Source: Mariniplasma anaerobium
Lineage (GTDB): Bacteria > Bacillota_I > Bacilli_A > Acholeplasmatales > Acholeplasmataceae
DNA length: 64,000 nucleotides
NCBI RefSeq assembly: GCF_016865445.1
Contig: NZ_AP024412.1
Location: 434,001 to 498,000, forward strand
Reading direction: 5' to 3'
Shown: in pieces, positions 1 to 9,185 of the stretch
Layout: each line of letters begins with the position of its first letter
Numbering within the stretch: position 1 is the stretch's first letter
Program-made: the position numbers and the translations under genes
The notes under the pieces: generated by a model
What the model was told of the DNA's origin: nothing
The model's database searches: none
The model's input: the letters and a program-made list of their open reading frames with translations, nothing else

Positions 1-1
1 A

Positions 2-382
2 ACTGGTGATCCAGTTGCAGCAACACTTTCAGCAATCGGATTAGCTTTAGGAATTGGTATACAAAACTTTCCAGAAGGTGCAGCAGTATCTATTCCGCTG
101 CGACAAGAAGGAGTTTCAATGCACAAGTCATTTTTATTAGGACAAGCATCTGGATTAGTAGAACCAATTGCCGGTGTTGCAGGAGCGCTTTTGGTTATAT
201 CTATTAGCCAAATTCTACCTTACGCACTAGCATTTGCTGCAGGAGCTATGATTTATGTTGTAGTTGAAGAGTTAATACCAGAAGCACAACAAAAACAAAC
301 ACCTGAAGGTGCACATTTTGCAACCTTTGGCGTTATGGTTGGATTTATTTTGATGATGATGCTAGATGTAGCATTAAGTTAG
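2..382 (+). CDS. ZIP-family divalent metal transporter (5'-truncated by window edge)
   Basis: The reading frame is open from base 2 and ends at TAG 380-382, so the gene enters from outside the window. ZIP proteins move Zn, Fe or Mn into the cytoplasm through membrane helices. The visible part starts in helix IV with the family signature IGIQNFPEGAA, in which the usual His of HNFPEG is Gln. Two more hydrophobic helices follow, with the second-site motif VVEELIPEA. An internal ATG at 119 is not the start, because homologous sequence continues upstream of it. A DtxR-type metal regulator begins 16 bases later, which fits a metal-homeostasis operon. The metal specificity is not visible. Confidence 0.85.
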   Translation, partial: TGDPVAATLSAIGLALGIGIQNFPEGAAVSIPLRQEGVSMHKSFLLGQASGLVEPIAGVAGALLVISISQILPYALAFAAGAMIYVVVEELIPEAQQKQTPEGAHFATFGVMVGFILMMMLDVALS

Positions 383-398
383 AAAAGAGTGTGAAATC

Positions 399-1064
399 AT
401 GCTAAATAGAGCAGAAGAAGATTATATTAAAACTATATATGAATTAACAATTCAAAATGAAGATATTTTAGTTAAGACTAATGTGATTTCTGAACATTTT
501 GGATATACAGATCAATCAGTTAATGAAATGATTAAAAAACTAGCTAATAAAAAGTTAGTTTCTTTTCTACCATATAAAGGTGTGAAATTAACACCAAAAG
601 GTAGAAATGAAGCTATTAGAATGGTTAGAGTTCATAGAATTTGGGAAGTTTTTTTAACAGAAAAATTAGGTTTTTCATGGGAAGATGTCCATGAAGATGC
701 AGAAAAACTTGAGCATGCTACAAGCAAAGATTTGCTTGAACGTTTATATGCTTTTTTAGGAAAACCAGACTATTGTCAACATGGTAATCCTATTCCTGAT
801 GAAAATGGACTTGTTAAATTAGTTTCTCACTTCAGTTTGGATCAATGTAGTGTTGGAGATTGTTTTAAAATGACAAGAGTACTAGATTTTAAAGCGTTGT
901 TAACATATCTAAACCAAGAAAATATTAGTCTAAACGATGAATTTGAAGTCATTGAAAAAGATGAGTTTAATAGCATTATAAAGATTAAACATCAACATGA
1001 AGAAATAACAATATCCTTAAAGACTGCAAAGATGCTTTTTGGAAGCGTTGTAAATAAGTCATAA
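399..1064 (+). CDS. mntR: DtxR/MntR-family metal-dependent transcriptional regulator
   Basis: The protein has 221 residues with the full DtxR architecture. An N-terminal winged helix (about 1-65) opens with RAEEDYIKTIYEL, the usual MntR/IdeR beginning. A metal-binding dimerisation domain (about 66-125) contains HRIWEVFL and EDAEKLEH, with the expected His/Glu ligands. A C-terminal SH3/FeoA-like domain (about 145-218) follows. Such proteins repress metal uptake when Mn or Fe is plentiful. The position between a ZIP transporter and two MgtE genes suggests local control of divalent metal import. The symbol is by family resemblance; Fe versus Mn response cannot be read from sequence alone. Confidence 0.85.
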   Translation: MLNRAEEDYIKTIYELTIQNEDILVKTNVISEHFGYTDQSVNEMIKKLANKKLVSFLPYKGVKLTPKGRNEAIRMVRVHRIWEVFLTEKLGFSWEDVHEDAEKLEHATSKDLLERLYAFLGKPDYCQHGNPIPDENGLVKLVSHFSLDQCSVGDCFKMTRVLDFKALLTYLNQENISLNDEFEVIEKDEFNSIIKIKHQHEEITISLKTAKMLFGSVVNKS

Positions 1065-1100
1065 TGAATAAAAATAAACTAGAAAGGAGCTAATCATTAT

Positions 1101-2417
1101 ATGTTAAAAGAAATATTAAAACTAAAAAGAAAAGATATGATACAAAAGCTTGATGAAATTCATGGCTTTGATATGGCACAATCATTTCTTGAACTTAAAC
1201 CTGAAGAAAAAATAAAACTCTATACTGTTATAAATAATGAAAAGCTTGCTGATCTAGTTTCTTATTTAGAACCTGATGAAGCAGCATTGATCTTGCAAGA
1301 TTTTGATATTATTAAACAAAAGCAAGTCATTGAAGAAATGGAACCTGATGATGCAGCAGATATCATTTCAGAATTAGAAGAAGATAATCAAGAGCAACTT
1401 TTAAATGCATTAGAAGATTCAAGTGAAATATTATCACTTATAGAATATGATGAAGATGAGACTGGTTCAGCAATGACCACGCTCCTTTTGACTTTAAATC
1501 CTCTAATGGATGTTAAACAGGCAACAAAAAAAGTAATCAAAGAAGCTCCTGAAGTAGAAACTATCTCTACACTATTTGTAGTTGATGAAGCAAACCACTT
1601 TTTAGGCATTGTTGGCTTAAAAAAATTATTAAAAGCGAAACTGCCTTTAACAGTTAAAGATATTATGATAGATCAACCATCTGTTTATGATACAGATCCT
1701 ATCACTGAAACAATTTCTAAAATTAGAAATTATGCTATTTATGAAATTCCTGTTGTTAATCATGATCAAGAACTTTTAGGTATGGTTACTTTAGATGATG
1801 CACTTGATATTTATGAAGACGAAGCACAAGAAGACTTTGAAAAACTATCTGCATTACCTGAAACTATAGAACAAAATGCTTTTAAAACTGCAATGCATAG
1901 AATACCTTGGTTATTGATGTTATTAATTATCTCAATTCCTATTTCATTAGTAACTTCTTTATTTGGAGAAGTGTTAACAGCAGTAGCTATTTTAATTATA
2001 TTTCAACCCCTAATATCTGGATCTGCTGGTAATGTGGCAACACAAACCTTAGCAGTTACGCTAAAGATGTTTGCAAAAAACGAAGAAGGGGTCTTAAAAA
2101 ACTCATATCGTGAAATAGTTACAGGTATCATTAACGGATTTGTTATTGGACTTGTTGCATTTGGAGTTACATATTTATTTACATCAATGAATCAACACTT
2201 AACAGATATTCCTTTTAAAATTGCATTTATTGTTGGACTATCTTTATGGCTTACGGTATTGATTGCTCCAATTATTGCAGTTTCAGTACCAGTTACTTTA
2301 AAGAAATTAAAATTAGATCCTGCTGTTGCAAGCGGTCCTTTTATTACGACGTTAATAGATTTATCTGCAATTAGTTTATATTTTGGTCTTGCTACCATTC
2401 TTTTAGGAGGTGTGTAA
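1101..2417 (+). CDS. mgtE: Magnesium transporter MgtE (first of two)
   Basis: A 438-residue MgtE channel. Residues 1-130 form the acidic superhelical N domain with PDDAADIISELEED-type repeats. Two CBS domains lie at about 135-255, and five membrane helices fill about 270-438. The pore signatures PLISGSAGNVATQT and DPAVASGPFITT are present, including the conserved Asp near the pore. MgtE admits Mg2+ and closes when Mg2+ binds the CBS/N domains. The SD AGAAAGGAG lies about 10 bases before the ATG. The stop is followed after one base by a second mgtE, so the two are co-transcribed. No M-box riboswitch fits in the 36-base upstream gap. Confidence 0.93.
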   Translation: MLKEILKLKRKDMIQKLDEIHGFDMAQSFLELKPEEKIKLYTVINNEKLADLVSYLEPDEAALILQDFDIIKQKQVIEEMEPDDAADIISELEEDNQEQLLNALEDSSEILSLIEYDEDETGSAMTTLLLTLNPLMDVKQATKKVIKEAPEVETISTLFVVDEANHFLGIVGLKKLLKAKLPLTVKDIMIDQPSVYDTDPITETISKIRNYAIYEIPVVNHDQELLGMVTLDDALDIYEDEAQEDFEKLSALPETIEQNAFKTAMHRIPWLLMLLIISIPISLVTSLFGEVLTAVAILIIFQPLISGSAGNVATQTLAVTLKMFAKNEEGVLKNSYREIVTGIINGFVIGLVAFGVTYLFTSMNQHLTDIPFKIAFIVGLSLWLTVLIAPIIAVSVPVTLKKLKLDPAVASGPFITTLIDLSAISLYFGLATILLGGV

Positions 2418-2418
2418 A

Positions 2419-3756
2419 ATGGCTAAACGTATAAATTTTAAAAACAGCGATGCACTTCTAGATAAAATGTTTGATGCTATTCATGCATATGACTTATCTG
2501 TTTTATATCCATCCTTAGATGATATAGAAAAAAGAAGAATGACTACGCTTATTTCAAATGAAAAATTTAGAGATATGTTCGTAGAACTTGATCATGATGA
2601 TCAAGTAGAAGTCATAAATCTTTTACCTGAACCAAGACAAAAAGTAATATTTAAAAATCTTGAAAGTGATGATTTAAAAGAATTTATTGAACAACTCGAT
2701 CAAGAGACTCAAAAAAATTATTTAAACAAACTTACAAAAGTAAAAGCTAAAACTATAGAGTTATTACTTCAATATGAAGAAGATTCTGCAGCATCCATGA
2801 TGTCTACAGACTTTATTTCCCTAGATAAAGACACGAGTATTAAAGAAGCAACTTATCGTGTTATAAGAGATTCAAAAGAAAGCGAATTTATTGATACGAT
2901 ATTTGTGACTGATGAAGATCAAAAACTCATAGGTAAAATAGATATCAAAGACCTGATTATCGCTCGAGAAGACCAAAAAATGGAACAAATCATGAAACAA
3001 GATTTTCAATTTGTAAATGAAAATGATTCCATTGAAAAAGCAATTGATAAGATCCAAGATTATGATAAAAATGCAATAGCAGTACTTGATGTTAATAAAC
3101 ATATCATAGGCATCATTACGGCAGATGATATATTTGATGAATTAATCGAAGACTATGATGATGATTATCAACGATATGCATTAATTCAAGATCACCAATC
3201 TTCTTATACATCTATTCAAAGAAGTAAACAAAGACTTCCTTGGTTATTTATAGCAGTAATTCTAAATCTTGTAACTGTCTCACTTCTATCTTTATTTGCA
3301 AATACATTAGAAACTGTAACAGTGCTTGTTTTATTTCAACCTATGATTTTAGGTATGGCCGGAAATATTGGAACGCAAAGTTTAGCGGTTACGATTTTAG
3401 GAATTAGTAAAGATACATTTGATAAAAAAGCTAAGGTCAAAGCACATATTATAAAAGAATTAAGTGTGGGTATCTTGAATAGTCTCATACTTTCAATCTT
3501 AGCATTTATATTTGTATTTACTTTACTTACAGTGATACATTCAAATCAACAACAACCTATTGAAATTGCACAAATTGTATTTATTGCAATATTTAGTTCA
3601 ATGACAGTATCAGCTATGATGGGAACATTAGTTCCATTAGCGCTAAATAAATTTAAAATTGATCCAGCATCTGCATCAGGGCCACTTATGACAACGATGA
3701 ATGATATACTGGCTTTAATGATATATTTTGGAGTAGCAACCATCGCATTTTTATAA
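2419..3756 (+). CDS. mgtE: Magnesium transporter MgtE (second of two)
   Basis: A second full MgtE of 445 residues: N domain (1-130), CBS pair (135-250) and five C-terminal helices with PMILGMAGNIGTQS and DPASASGPLMTT. I chose ATG 2419 because AGGAGG at 2405-2410 sits 8 bases upstream. The in-frame GTG at 2410 would overlap that SD. It is clearly diverged from the first copy, so this is an old tandem paralogue rather than a recent duplication. The pair might form different channels or work at different Mg2+ set points; that is inference. Confidence 0.92.
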   Translation: MAKRINFKNSDALLDKMFDAIHAYDLSVLYPSLDDIEKRRMTTLISNEKFRDMFVELDHDDQVEVINLLPEPRQKVIFKNLESDDLKEFIEQLDQETQKNYLNKLTKVKAKTIELLLQYEEDSAASMMSTDFISLDKDTSIKEATYRVIRDSKESEFIDTIFVTDEDQKLIGKIDIKDLIIAREDQKMEQIMKQDFQFVNENDSIEKAIDKIQDYDKNAIAVLDVNKHIIGIITADDIFDELIEDYDDDYQRYALIQDHQSSYTSIQRSKQRLPWLFIAVILNLVTVSLLSLFANTLETVTVLVLFQPMILGMAGNIGTQSLAVTILGISKDTFDKKAKVKAHIIKELSVGILNSLILSILAFIFVFTLLTVIHSNQQQPIEIAQIVFIAIFSSMTVSAMMGTLVPLALNKFKIDPASASGPLMTTMNDILALMIYFGVATIAFL

Positions 3757-3775
3757 CATAATATCTAGGATAGTA

Positions 3776-3784
3776 TGTTATACT
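3776..3784 (+). promoter_or_regulatory. Extended -10 promoter for the M32 carboxypeptidase
   Basis: TGTTATACT, an extended -10 (TGn plus TATACT), ends 25 bases before ATG 3810, with the SD AGAAAGAGGG in between. No good -35 box is seen. Confidence 0.4.
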
Positions 3785-3809
3785 ATATGAGTAGAAAGAG
3801 GGTATAAAA

Positions 3810-5297
3810 ATGGAAAATTATATTAATATTTACAAGGAAACAAGAAAAAAAATTAAAGCTTATGGTTATATGATGTGGCTTATGAGCTGGGATCGTGAAA
3901 CAGAAGCGCCTAAAGCATCTCTAGCTTATAGTTCCAAACAATTTGGAGTTATTCAAGAAGAGTTATACAAAATAGAGTCAGATCCTAAATTTGTAGAAGC
4001 AATTGAGAAATTATATGAAAACTTAAATGAACTTGATGATCAAGATTTCAAAGTTGAAATTAAACATGCTTATAAAGAACTTAGAATGATTAAAAAAGTA
4101 CCTAAAGATGAATATCTTGCATATGGTAAACTTATTCAAAAAGGATCTCATATCTGGGCAGAAGCAAAAGAAAATAATGATTTTGAAGCATATAGACCAA
4201 CATTAGAAGAAATTGTAGCTTTTAATCAAAAATTAGTTAAGTATTTAGAAACTGATGAATTAAAAGGCTATGATGTTTTATTAGATATGTATGAAGAAGG
4301 CTTCGGCGTTAAAGAATATGATTTATTCTTTAATACAGTTAAAGAAGAATTAGCTCCATTTGTATTAGAAGTTACGTCACATAAAGATAGATTTAGTAGA
4401 AAACTAACAAAAGGAATTTTTCCGATAGCTGGTCAAAAAGAGTTTGGTAATTATTTAATGGAAGTTTTTAACTATGACCAAACAAAAGGTGTGCTAAAAG
4501 AAAGTGCTCACCCATTTACTTCAGGAACAAGCAGTGTTGACACAAGAATTACAACACATTATCATGAAGATAACTTATTATCATCCGTTTTCTCAACCAT
4601 TCATGAAATGGGTCATGCTATTTATGAATTGCAATGTGATGAAAAATATGATGATACCATGTTACATGGAGGAACAAGTTTAGGTATCCATGAGTCTGAA
4701 TCAAGAATGTTCGAAAACATGATTGGTAGAAGTTATGCCTTTTGGAAAGTACATTATCCAAAATTACTTGAAATATTCCCTAAACAATTAAAAAATATAA
4801 CATTAGAAGAATTTTATAAGTTTATGAATAGAGCAGAACGTTCTTTAATTAGAATTGAAGCTGATGAACTTACGTATTCACTACATGTTTTAGTTAGATA
4901 CGAAATAGAAAAACAACTTATTAGTGGGAAATTAAAAGTTAAAGACCTTCCTAAACGTTGGAATTCTTTAATGAGTAAGTATGTAGGCAAGAGACCTAAG
5001 ACAGATAAAGAAGGTGTTCTTCAAGATATTCATTGGTCAGGGGGATCATTTGGATACTTCCCAACTTATGCTCTAGGATCAGCTTATGCAGCTCAAATTT
5101 ATCAAGCAATGAATAAAGATATTAATGTTGAAGAAGTTGTCTTAAATAATGATATTAAACAAATCAATGCTTGGCTAAAAGAACATGTTCATAAATTTGG
5201 ACAATCAAAAACACCAAAAGAAATATTACAAATCGCGACACATGAAGACTTTGATCCTTCATATTACGTAGATTATCTAAAACGTAAATTTAGCTAA
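3810..5297 (+). CDS. M32-family metallocarboxypeptidase (carboxypeptidase Taq type)
   Basis: The protein has 495 residues, the normal length for M32. The zinc motif HEMGH is at about residue 264, followed about 30 residues later by the family block HESESRMFEN. The all-helical N-terminal half has YGYMMWLMSWDRET. M32 enzymes remove C-terminal residues from peptides in the cytoplasm. There is no signal peptide. SD AAAGAGGG precedes ATG 3810. The serine dehydratase gene starts 15 bases after the stop, so the two may form a peptide and amino-acid catabolic pair. Confidence 0.92.
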   Translation: MENYINIYKETRKKIKAYGYMMWLMSWDRETEAPKASLAYSSKQFGVIQEELYKIESDPKFVEAIEKLYENLNELDDQDFKVEIKHAYKELRMIKKVPKDEYLAYGKLIQKGSHIWAEAKENNDFEAYRPTLEEIVAFNQKLVKYLETDELKGYDVLLDMYEEGFGVKEYDLFFNTVKEELAPFVLEVTSHKDRFSRKLTKGIFPIAGQKEFGNYLMEVFNYDQTKGVLKESAHPFTSGTSSVDTRITTHYHEDNLLSSVFSTIHEMGHAIYELQCDEKYDDTMLHGGTSLGIHESESRMFENMIGRSYAFWKVHYPKLLEIFPKQLKNITLEEFYKFMNRAERSLIRIEADELTYSLHVLVRYEIEKQLISGKLKVKDLPKRWNSLMSKYVGKRPKTDKEGVLQDIHWSGGSFGYFPTYALGSAYAAQIYQAMNKDINVEEVVLNNDIKQINAWLKEHVHKFGQSKTPKEILQIATHEDFDPSYYVDYLKRKFS

Positions 5298-5312
5298 CAA
5301 AAAGGAAAATAA

Positions 5313-6530
5313 ATGTTATCAATTAAATCACTATATCAAGTAGGCTATGGTCCATCAAGTTCACATACTATGGGACCTGCAAAAGCATGTCAAATGATTA
5401 AAGATCAATATACATACTTAGATAACTATGAGATTACTTTATACAATTCATTTGCACTAACTGGTAAGGGACACATGACCGAAGAAGCAATTATTGATAC
5501 ATTGTCACCTGCTATGGTGACTTTTTCCGCTTTGATAGATGTTAGAAAACATCCTAATACAATGCTTATCAAAGGATACTTTGAAGAAAAGCTTATTGTA
5601 GAAAAAGAAGTGATGAGTGTCGGTGGTGGACGTATTGTTTTTATGGATCAAGAAGATGTTGATCCGATGATTTATCCTCACCATACATTTAAAAATATTA
5701 AGAAATATTGCATTGCTAATAATATGTCACTATATGATTACGTAGTCATGGTTGAAGGCGATCAAATAATTGAATTTTTAGAAGGTATTTGGGATGCTAT
5801 GACACTAGCAGTAGAAAAAGGTATTCATACCAGAGGTATATTGCCAGGACCTCTTAAAATGAAAAGAAAAGCTTATGATCTTTATCATAATTTAAGAGAA
5901 GATGAATATCCTGAAATTTCTGAAAATAGATTAGTAAGTAGTTATGCATTTGCGGTAAGTGAAGAAAATGCAAGTGGTGGTATTATTGTTACTGCACCTA
6001 CATGTGGTGCAGCTGGTGTGCTTCCTGCAGTCTTATACTATATGAATCAAAAGCATAAAGTAGTAACAAAACAAAGAGTTATAAAAGGTCTAGCAGTAGC
6101 TGGACTAATCGGAAACTTAATTAAGTTTAATGCTTCCATAAGTGGAGCAGTTGCAGGATGTCAAGCAGAAATTGGAAGTGCTTGTTCCATGGCAGCTGCA
6201 GCACATGCAACATTATTTAATTTATCTATTGATCAAGTGGAATATGCAGCAGAAATCGCAATGGAACATCACTTAGGATTAACATGCGATCCAGTCAATG
6301 GATATGTTCAAATTCCATGTATAGAAAGAAACGCCGTAGCAGCCCTTAGAGCCATTGATGCATGTGGCTTATCATATTTTTTAAGTGATTCAAGGAAGAT
6401 AAGCTTTGATACAGTTATTGAAACTATGTATCAAACAGGTTTAGATATGCATACATCTTACAAAGAAACTTCACAAGGTGGTTTAGCAAAACATTTTAAA
6501 GAGGATGATAACGATGTTAACTGTTGGTAG
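5313..6530 (+). CDS. sdaA: L-serine dehydratase, single-chain iron-sulfur type (beta+alpha fused)
   Basis: The enzyme converts L-serine to pyruvate and ammonia using an oxygen-sensitive [4Fe-4S] cluster. The protein has 405 residues. The beta part (1-150) starts with [14 protein letters not shown]. The alpha part (about 190-400) has [30 protein letters not shown] and [18 protein letters not shown], which supply the cluster cysteines. The fused layout matches the E. coli SdaA type rather than the split SdaAA/SdaAB of Bacillus. The C-terminal end keeps the Cys-containing tail DNDVNCW. The stop overlaps the next gene. Confidence 0.93.
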   Translation: MLSIKSLYQVGYGPSSSHTMGPAKACQMIKDQYTYLDNYEITLYNSFALTGKGHMTEEAIIDTLSPAMVTFSALIDVRKHPNTMLIKGYFEEKLIVEKEVMSVGGGRIVFMDQEDVDPMIYPHHTFKNIKKYCIANNMSLYDYVVMVEGDQIIEFLEGIWDAMTLAVEKGIHTRGILPGPLKMKRKAYDLYHNLREDEYPEISENRLVSSYAFAVSEENASGGIIVTAPTCGAAGVLPAVLYYMNQKHKVVTKQRVIKGLAVAGLIGNLIKFNASISGAVAGCQAEIGSACSMAAAAHATLFNLSIDQVEYAAEIAMEHHLGLTCDPVNGYVQIPCIERNAVAALRAIDACGLSYFLSDSRKISFDTVIETMYQTGLDMHTSYKETSQGGLAKHFKEDDNDVNCW

Positions 6531-7791
6531 TATAATTACAGAAAAAGTGATAGACGTAGATTATTTAGGACAAGGTGTCATTAAACATGATGGCTATGTC
6601 ATTTTTGTGCCAAAACTGATTGATGGTGAATTGGCAAAGATTAAGATTACAAAAGTTAAAAAGAACTTTTGTCAAGGACAAGTTGTAGATATTTTAGAGG
6701 CAAGTCCAGATAGAAATCAAGACGTAAGCCAATTAGATGCACTTAATTTATATCATATGTTGCCTTCTAGACAATTAGCTTGGCAAGAAAAAACAACTGT
6801 AGAAACATTTAAAAAAATTGCTGATTTAGATATATCTTTAGATGAAACAATCTATGATGATAGATATATAAATTATAGAAATAAATCAGTATTCCATGTC
6901 ATTGAGGATTCTGTTTTAAGACTAGGATTATATGATACTACAAAAAACAATATTGTAGATACCGATGATTTTATATTATCAGATGTCGTGACTAATAAAA
7001 TTTTGAAATTCATCAATGATGCAAAATTCAAGATAGAAAAAAACGGATTAACTCACGTTGTTTTTAGAACAAATCTTAAAGGCGAAATTTTGGTAACCTT
7101 TGTTTCAAGGAAAGACCAAATTAGAGGATTAACTCAAGTTGTTGAAGCACTTCAAATGTTTAGTTTTGTAGTGGGAATCACGTTTAACGTGAATAGAAAC
7201 CATAAAGTCATTCTAGGAAAAGAAAGCACAACTCTATTTGGCGAAAATATCATTAGAGAGCGATTAAACGGAATTGATATGTTAATTAATGATAGAGCCT
7301 TTTTCCAAATCAATGTTCCAGTTATTGAAAAAGCATATCAACTGATTAAAGATGATTTAAGCAATAATGATGTTGTTTTAGATGCATATAGCGGGATTGG
7401 TTCAATTGGCTATTATATTTATGACAGAGTTAAAAAAGTTATTATGGTTGAATCTAATAAACAAAATATAAATCTAGCACATCAAATAAGAGATCAATTT
7501 GACGTAAATAATATTGAGATTTCTTATCAAAGAGCTGAATTGTATCAAGCCAAAGAATCTATTGATAAAGTAATTTGTGATCCGCCAAGAAATGGATTAA
7601 TGCCAGAATTTGTTGATACATTACTTCAAATGAAACCAAAGAAAATATACTATCTTTCATGTGATGTGAAAACTTTATCAAGAGATGTTAATTTATTAAA
7701 AGAAAATTATATGATTGAAAGTATTCACCCAATAAGAATGTTTTATCATACAACATCTTTAGAAACACTAGTTGTTTTAAAACAAAACTAA
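6514..7791 (+). CDS. RlmD/RlmCD-type 23S rRNA (uracil-C5) methyltransferase lacking the Fe-S cysteines
   Basis: A SAM-dependent RNA m5U methyltransferase of 425 residues. It has an N-terminal TRAM domain (1-60), a central domain, and a C-terminal Rossmann fold with LDAYSGIGSIG, CDPPRNGL and the catalytic Cys in YLSCDVKTLSRD. The general-base Glu is in TTSLETLVVL. ATG 6514 is chosen because GAGG at 6501-6504 is 9 bases upstream; the ATG at 6505 touches that SD. It overlaps sdaA by 17 bases. The region after SPDR, where relatives carry a Cys-rich [4Fe-4S] motif, has no cysteine. The target uridine (747, 1939 or both) is unknown. Confidence 0.85.
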   Translation: MLTVGSIITEKVIDVDYLGQGVIKHDGYVIFVPKLIDGELAKIKITKVKKNFCQGQVVDILEASPDRNQDVSQLDALNLYHMLPSRQLAWQEKTTVETFKKIADLDISLDETIYDDRYINYRNKSVFHVIEDSVLRLGLYDTTKNNIVDTDDFILSDVVTNKILKFINDAKFKIEKNGLTHVVFRTNLKGEILVTFVSRKDQIRGLTQVVEALQMFSFVVGITFNVNRNHKVILGKESTTLFGENIIRERLNGIDMLINDRAFFQINVPVIEKAYQLIKDDLSNNDVVLDAYSGIGSIGYYIYDRVKKVIMVESNKQNINLAHQIRDQFDVNNIEISYQRAELYQAKESIDKVICDPPRNGLMPEFVDTLLQMKPKKIYYLSCDVKTLSRDVNLLKENYMIESIHPIRMFYHTTSLETLVVLKQN

Positions 7792-7828
7792 ATCAAGTAA
7801 TTATTGTTTAGTTTTAGAAACTTTTTTT
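7784..7828 (+). terminator. Probable intrinsic terminator after the rRNA methyltransferase
   Basis: AAAACTAAA at the gene end pairs with TTTAGTTTT. A smaller AGTTT/AAACT hairpin is followed by seven T at 7822-7828. The stems are AT-rich and weak. Confidence 0.45.
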
Positions 7829-7833
7829 AAGCA

Positions 7834-7862
7834 TTGACAAATATCTAATATCATTACAAAAT
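7834..7862 (+). promoter_or_regulatory. Promoter of the c-di-GMP-controlled signalling operon
   Basis: A perfect -35 TTGACA (7834-7839) is followed after 17 bases by CAAAAT, or after 15 by TACAAA, as a weak -10. The predicted start is 10-20 bases upstream of the riboswitch. Confidence 0.5.
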
Positions 7863-7885
7863 GATTATGGTTTAATTATAAGAAT

Positions 7886-7964
7886 AAAATGTTAAAAGCA
7901 AACCTAGGGAAACCTAGTGTCGCAAAGCTAAAGGACCTTTAATATGGTATCCAGTTGTCATTAG
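7886..7964 (+). promoter_or_regulatory. Cyclic-di-GMP-I (GEMM-I) riboswitch
   Basis: The conserved core of the GEMM-I aptamer is readable. AGCAAACC is at 7897-7904. A short hairpin closed by a GAAA tetraloop follows (CTAGG/CCTAG around 7909-7912). Then come TGTCGCAAAGCTA (7918-7930), GGACCT with the TAATATGGTATCCAG segment (7933-7954), and a 3' strand CATT (7959-7962) able to pair with AATG (7888-7891) as P1. A terminator hairpin immediately follows and shares the CATT strand. Ligand binding that stabilises P1 should therefore disrupt the terminator, which predicts an ON switch (inference). The downstream operon encodes a hybrid kinase and an HD-GYP protein, a typical c-di-GMP context. Confidence 0.87.
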
Positions 7965-7986
7965 AAATAATGATGCTAGTTTTTTA
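7953..7986 (+). terminator. Riboswitch-controlled intrinsic terminator
   Basis: TCATTA (7958-7963), loop GAAA, TAATGA (7968-7973), extended by AGT/GCT pairs with one bulge, then a T run at 7980-7985. It overlaps the 3' strand of the aptamer P1 stem. The ~200 bases from here to the start codon at 8201 are AT-rich, and I see no further clear signal in them. Confidence 0.7.
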
Positions 7987-8200
7987 TTTATTTTTAGGAA
8001 ATAATATTACATGTAAATCTTAAGTATTTATTAAGTAAATCTTACAAAATTATTACAAGCCTATTTTATAGTTAATATTTATTTATAAAAAATTTAATTT
8101 GTTGAAATATAATCATTAATTTGTTAGTATATTATTACTATTGTGCATTATTTAACAAGAAAAAACGCAATTATTATATAAAAAATTTAGAGGTGCTGTC

Positions 8201-9049
8201 GTGAATAAAAAACTAATCAGTAAAATTGAGAAGGAATTCTTTGCTATACGAAAAAAATCTATTTCATATAAAGATACTATCAATGAATATCTCTTGACGT
8301 TAGAGACTGTTTTTAGTTTAGTTAACGCCTATATTTGCATGTATGATTCGAGCGGGAACAAAAAAATGACAATCAATGATGTAGATGATAATAATAATTG
8401 TGAAAATCAAACCGATGAATTTGAAACATATTCTCAAATTAAATGTGAAAAACAAAGTATTAATAATCAACATGAATATCACTTTAAGATTGATCATGGT
8501 GTAAATTTAATATTACGGTCTATAACCAATCAAGATAAGATGTTTTTCTCAAAGGATTTTATGTATTTACTAAACACTTATTTATCAAATGTCAAGGCTA
8601 CTTATGATTTGTATGAAGAAAACCAACTTTTAAACAGAATTATAAAACAAATACCCGAAGCATTTGCATATAAAAATCTTAATGAGAAATACTTATATAG
8701 CAGCCATTTAACAGATCAAATGTATGAAGATAAAGTGGATTCAATTGCGGGAAAGACGGTTAGCCAAGTTTATCCAAAAGATGAAATTTTAAGGGTGAGA
8801 GAATTAGACAATGAGGCTATTAATTCCAAAACTGCTTTATCAAAAGAGTTTAAGATCTTTACAGATTCTGGTTTTGTTGATGTTGAATCTTTACGTGTTC
8901 CAGTTTTTGATTCCAACCAAAAACTTGAAGGTATCATATCTCTTAGTCGGGATGTAACACATATTAAAAAAACAGAAAAAATGCTAAAATCCAATTTAGA
9001 TTTTTTAGAAATTATTATGAGCATTTCACAAAAATTTATGGCCCTGTAA
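8201..9049 (+). CDS. Hybrid histidine kinase, N-terminal fragment (interrupted by ISL3 element)
   Basis: This is the start of a large sensor kinase. GTG 8201 has the SD AGAGGTG five bases upstream. Residues 1-130 look like a divergent GAF-type sensor. Residues 145-262 are a PAS/PAC domain with ESLRVPVFDSNQKLEGIISLSR. The frame then enters a short linker, SISQKF, where an ISL3 element is inserted at 9040. The last two residues (Ala-Leu) and the stop come from the IS. If the element and one copy of the 8-base duplication are removed, the frame joins exactly to the segment at 10643 and gives one 1326-residue protein. The fragment alone has no kinase domain. Confidence 0.85.
   Translation: MNKKLISKIEKEFFAIRKKSISYKDTINEYLLTLETVFSLVNAYICMYDSSGNKKMTINDVDDNNNCENQTDEFETYSQIKCEKQSINNQHEYHFKIDHGVNLILRSITNQDKMFFSKDFMYLLNTYLSNVKATYDLYEENQLLNRIIKQIPEAFAYKNLNEKYLYSSHLTDQMYEDKVDSIAGKTVSQVYPKDEILRVRELDNEAINSKTALSKEFKIFTDSGFVDVESLRVPVFDSNQKLEGIISLSRDVTHIKKTEKMLKSNLDFLEIIMSISQKFMAL
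9032..9039 (+). repeat. Left target-site duplication of the ISL3 element
   Basis: AAATTTAT, identical to 10635-10642. ISL3 elements characteristically duplicate 8 bp. Confidence 0.85.
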
Positions 9050-9131
9050 AATAGATGGTGGCAAGTAAGAAAACCGCTGTCCAAAATATGGTGGCAAAAC
9101 ACCGCTGTAAAATAGGTGGTGGCAGAGAAAT

Positions 9132-9169
9132 AAAAGCACTTGAAGTGAAAACTTCAGGTGCTATTTTTC
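9132..9169. terminator. Bidirectional terminator inside the ISL3 element
   Basis: AGCACTTGAAG (9135-9145) pairs with CTTCAGGTGCT (9152-9162), followed by ATTTTT on the plus strand and by TTTTATTT on the minus strand. It would end the transposase transcript and also stop read-through from the kinase side. Confidence 0.75.
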
Positions 9170-9185
9170 TAGCTAAACATGATGA

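Noticed and set aside
1065..1100. M-box (Mg2+) riboswitch upstream of mgtE
   Set aside because: The gap is 36 bases; no conserved M-box elements fit.
2410..2418. GTG 2410 as the start of the second mgtE
   Set aside because: It overlaps the AGGAGG at 2405-2410; ATG 2419 is correctly spaced.
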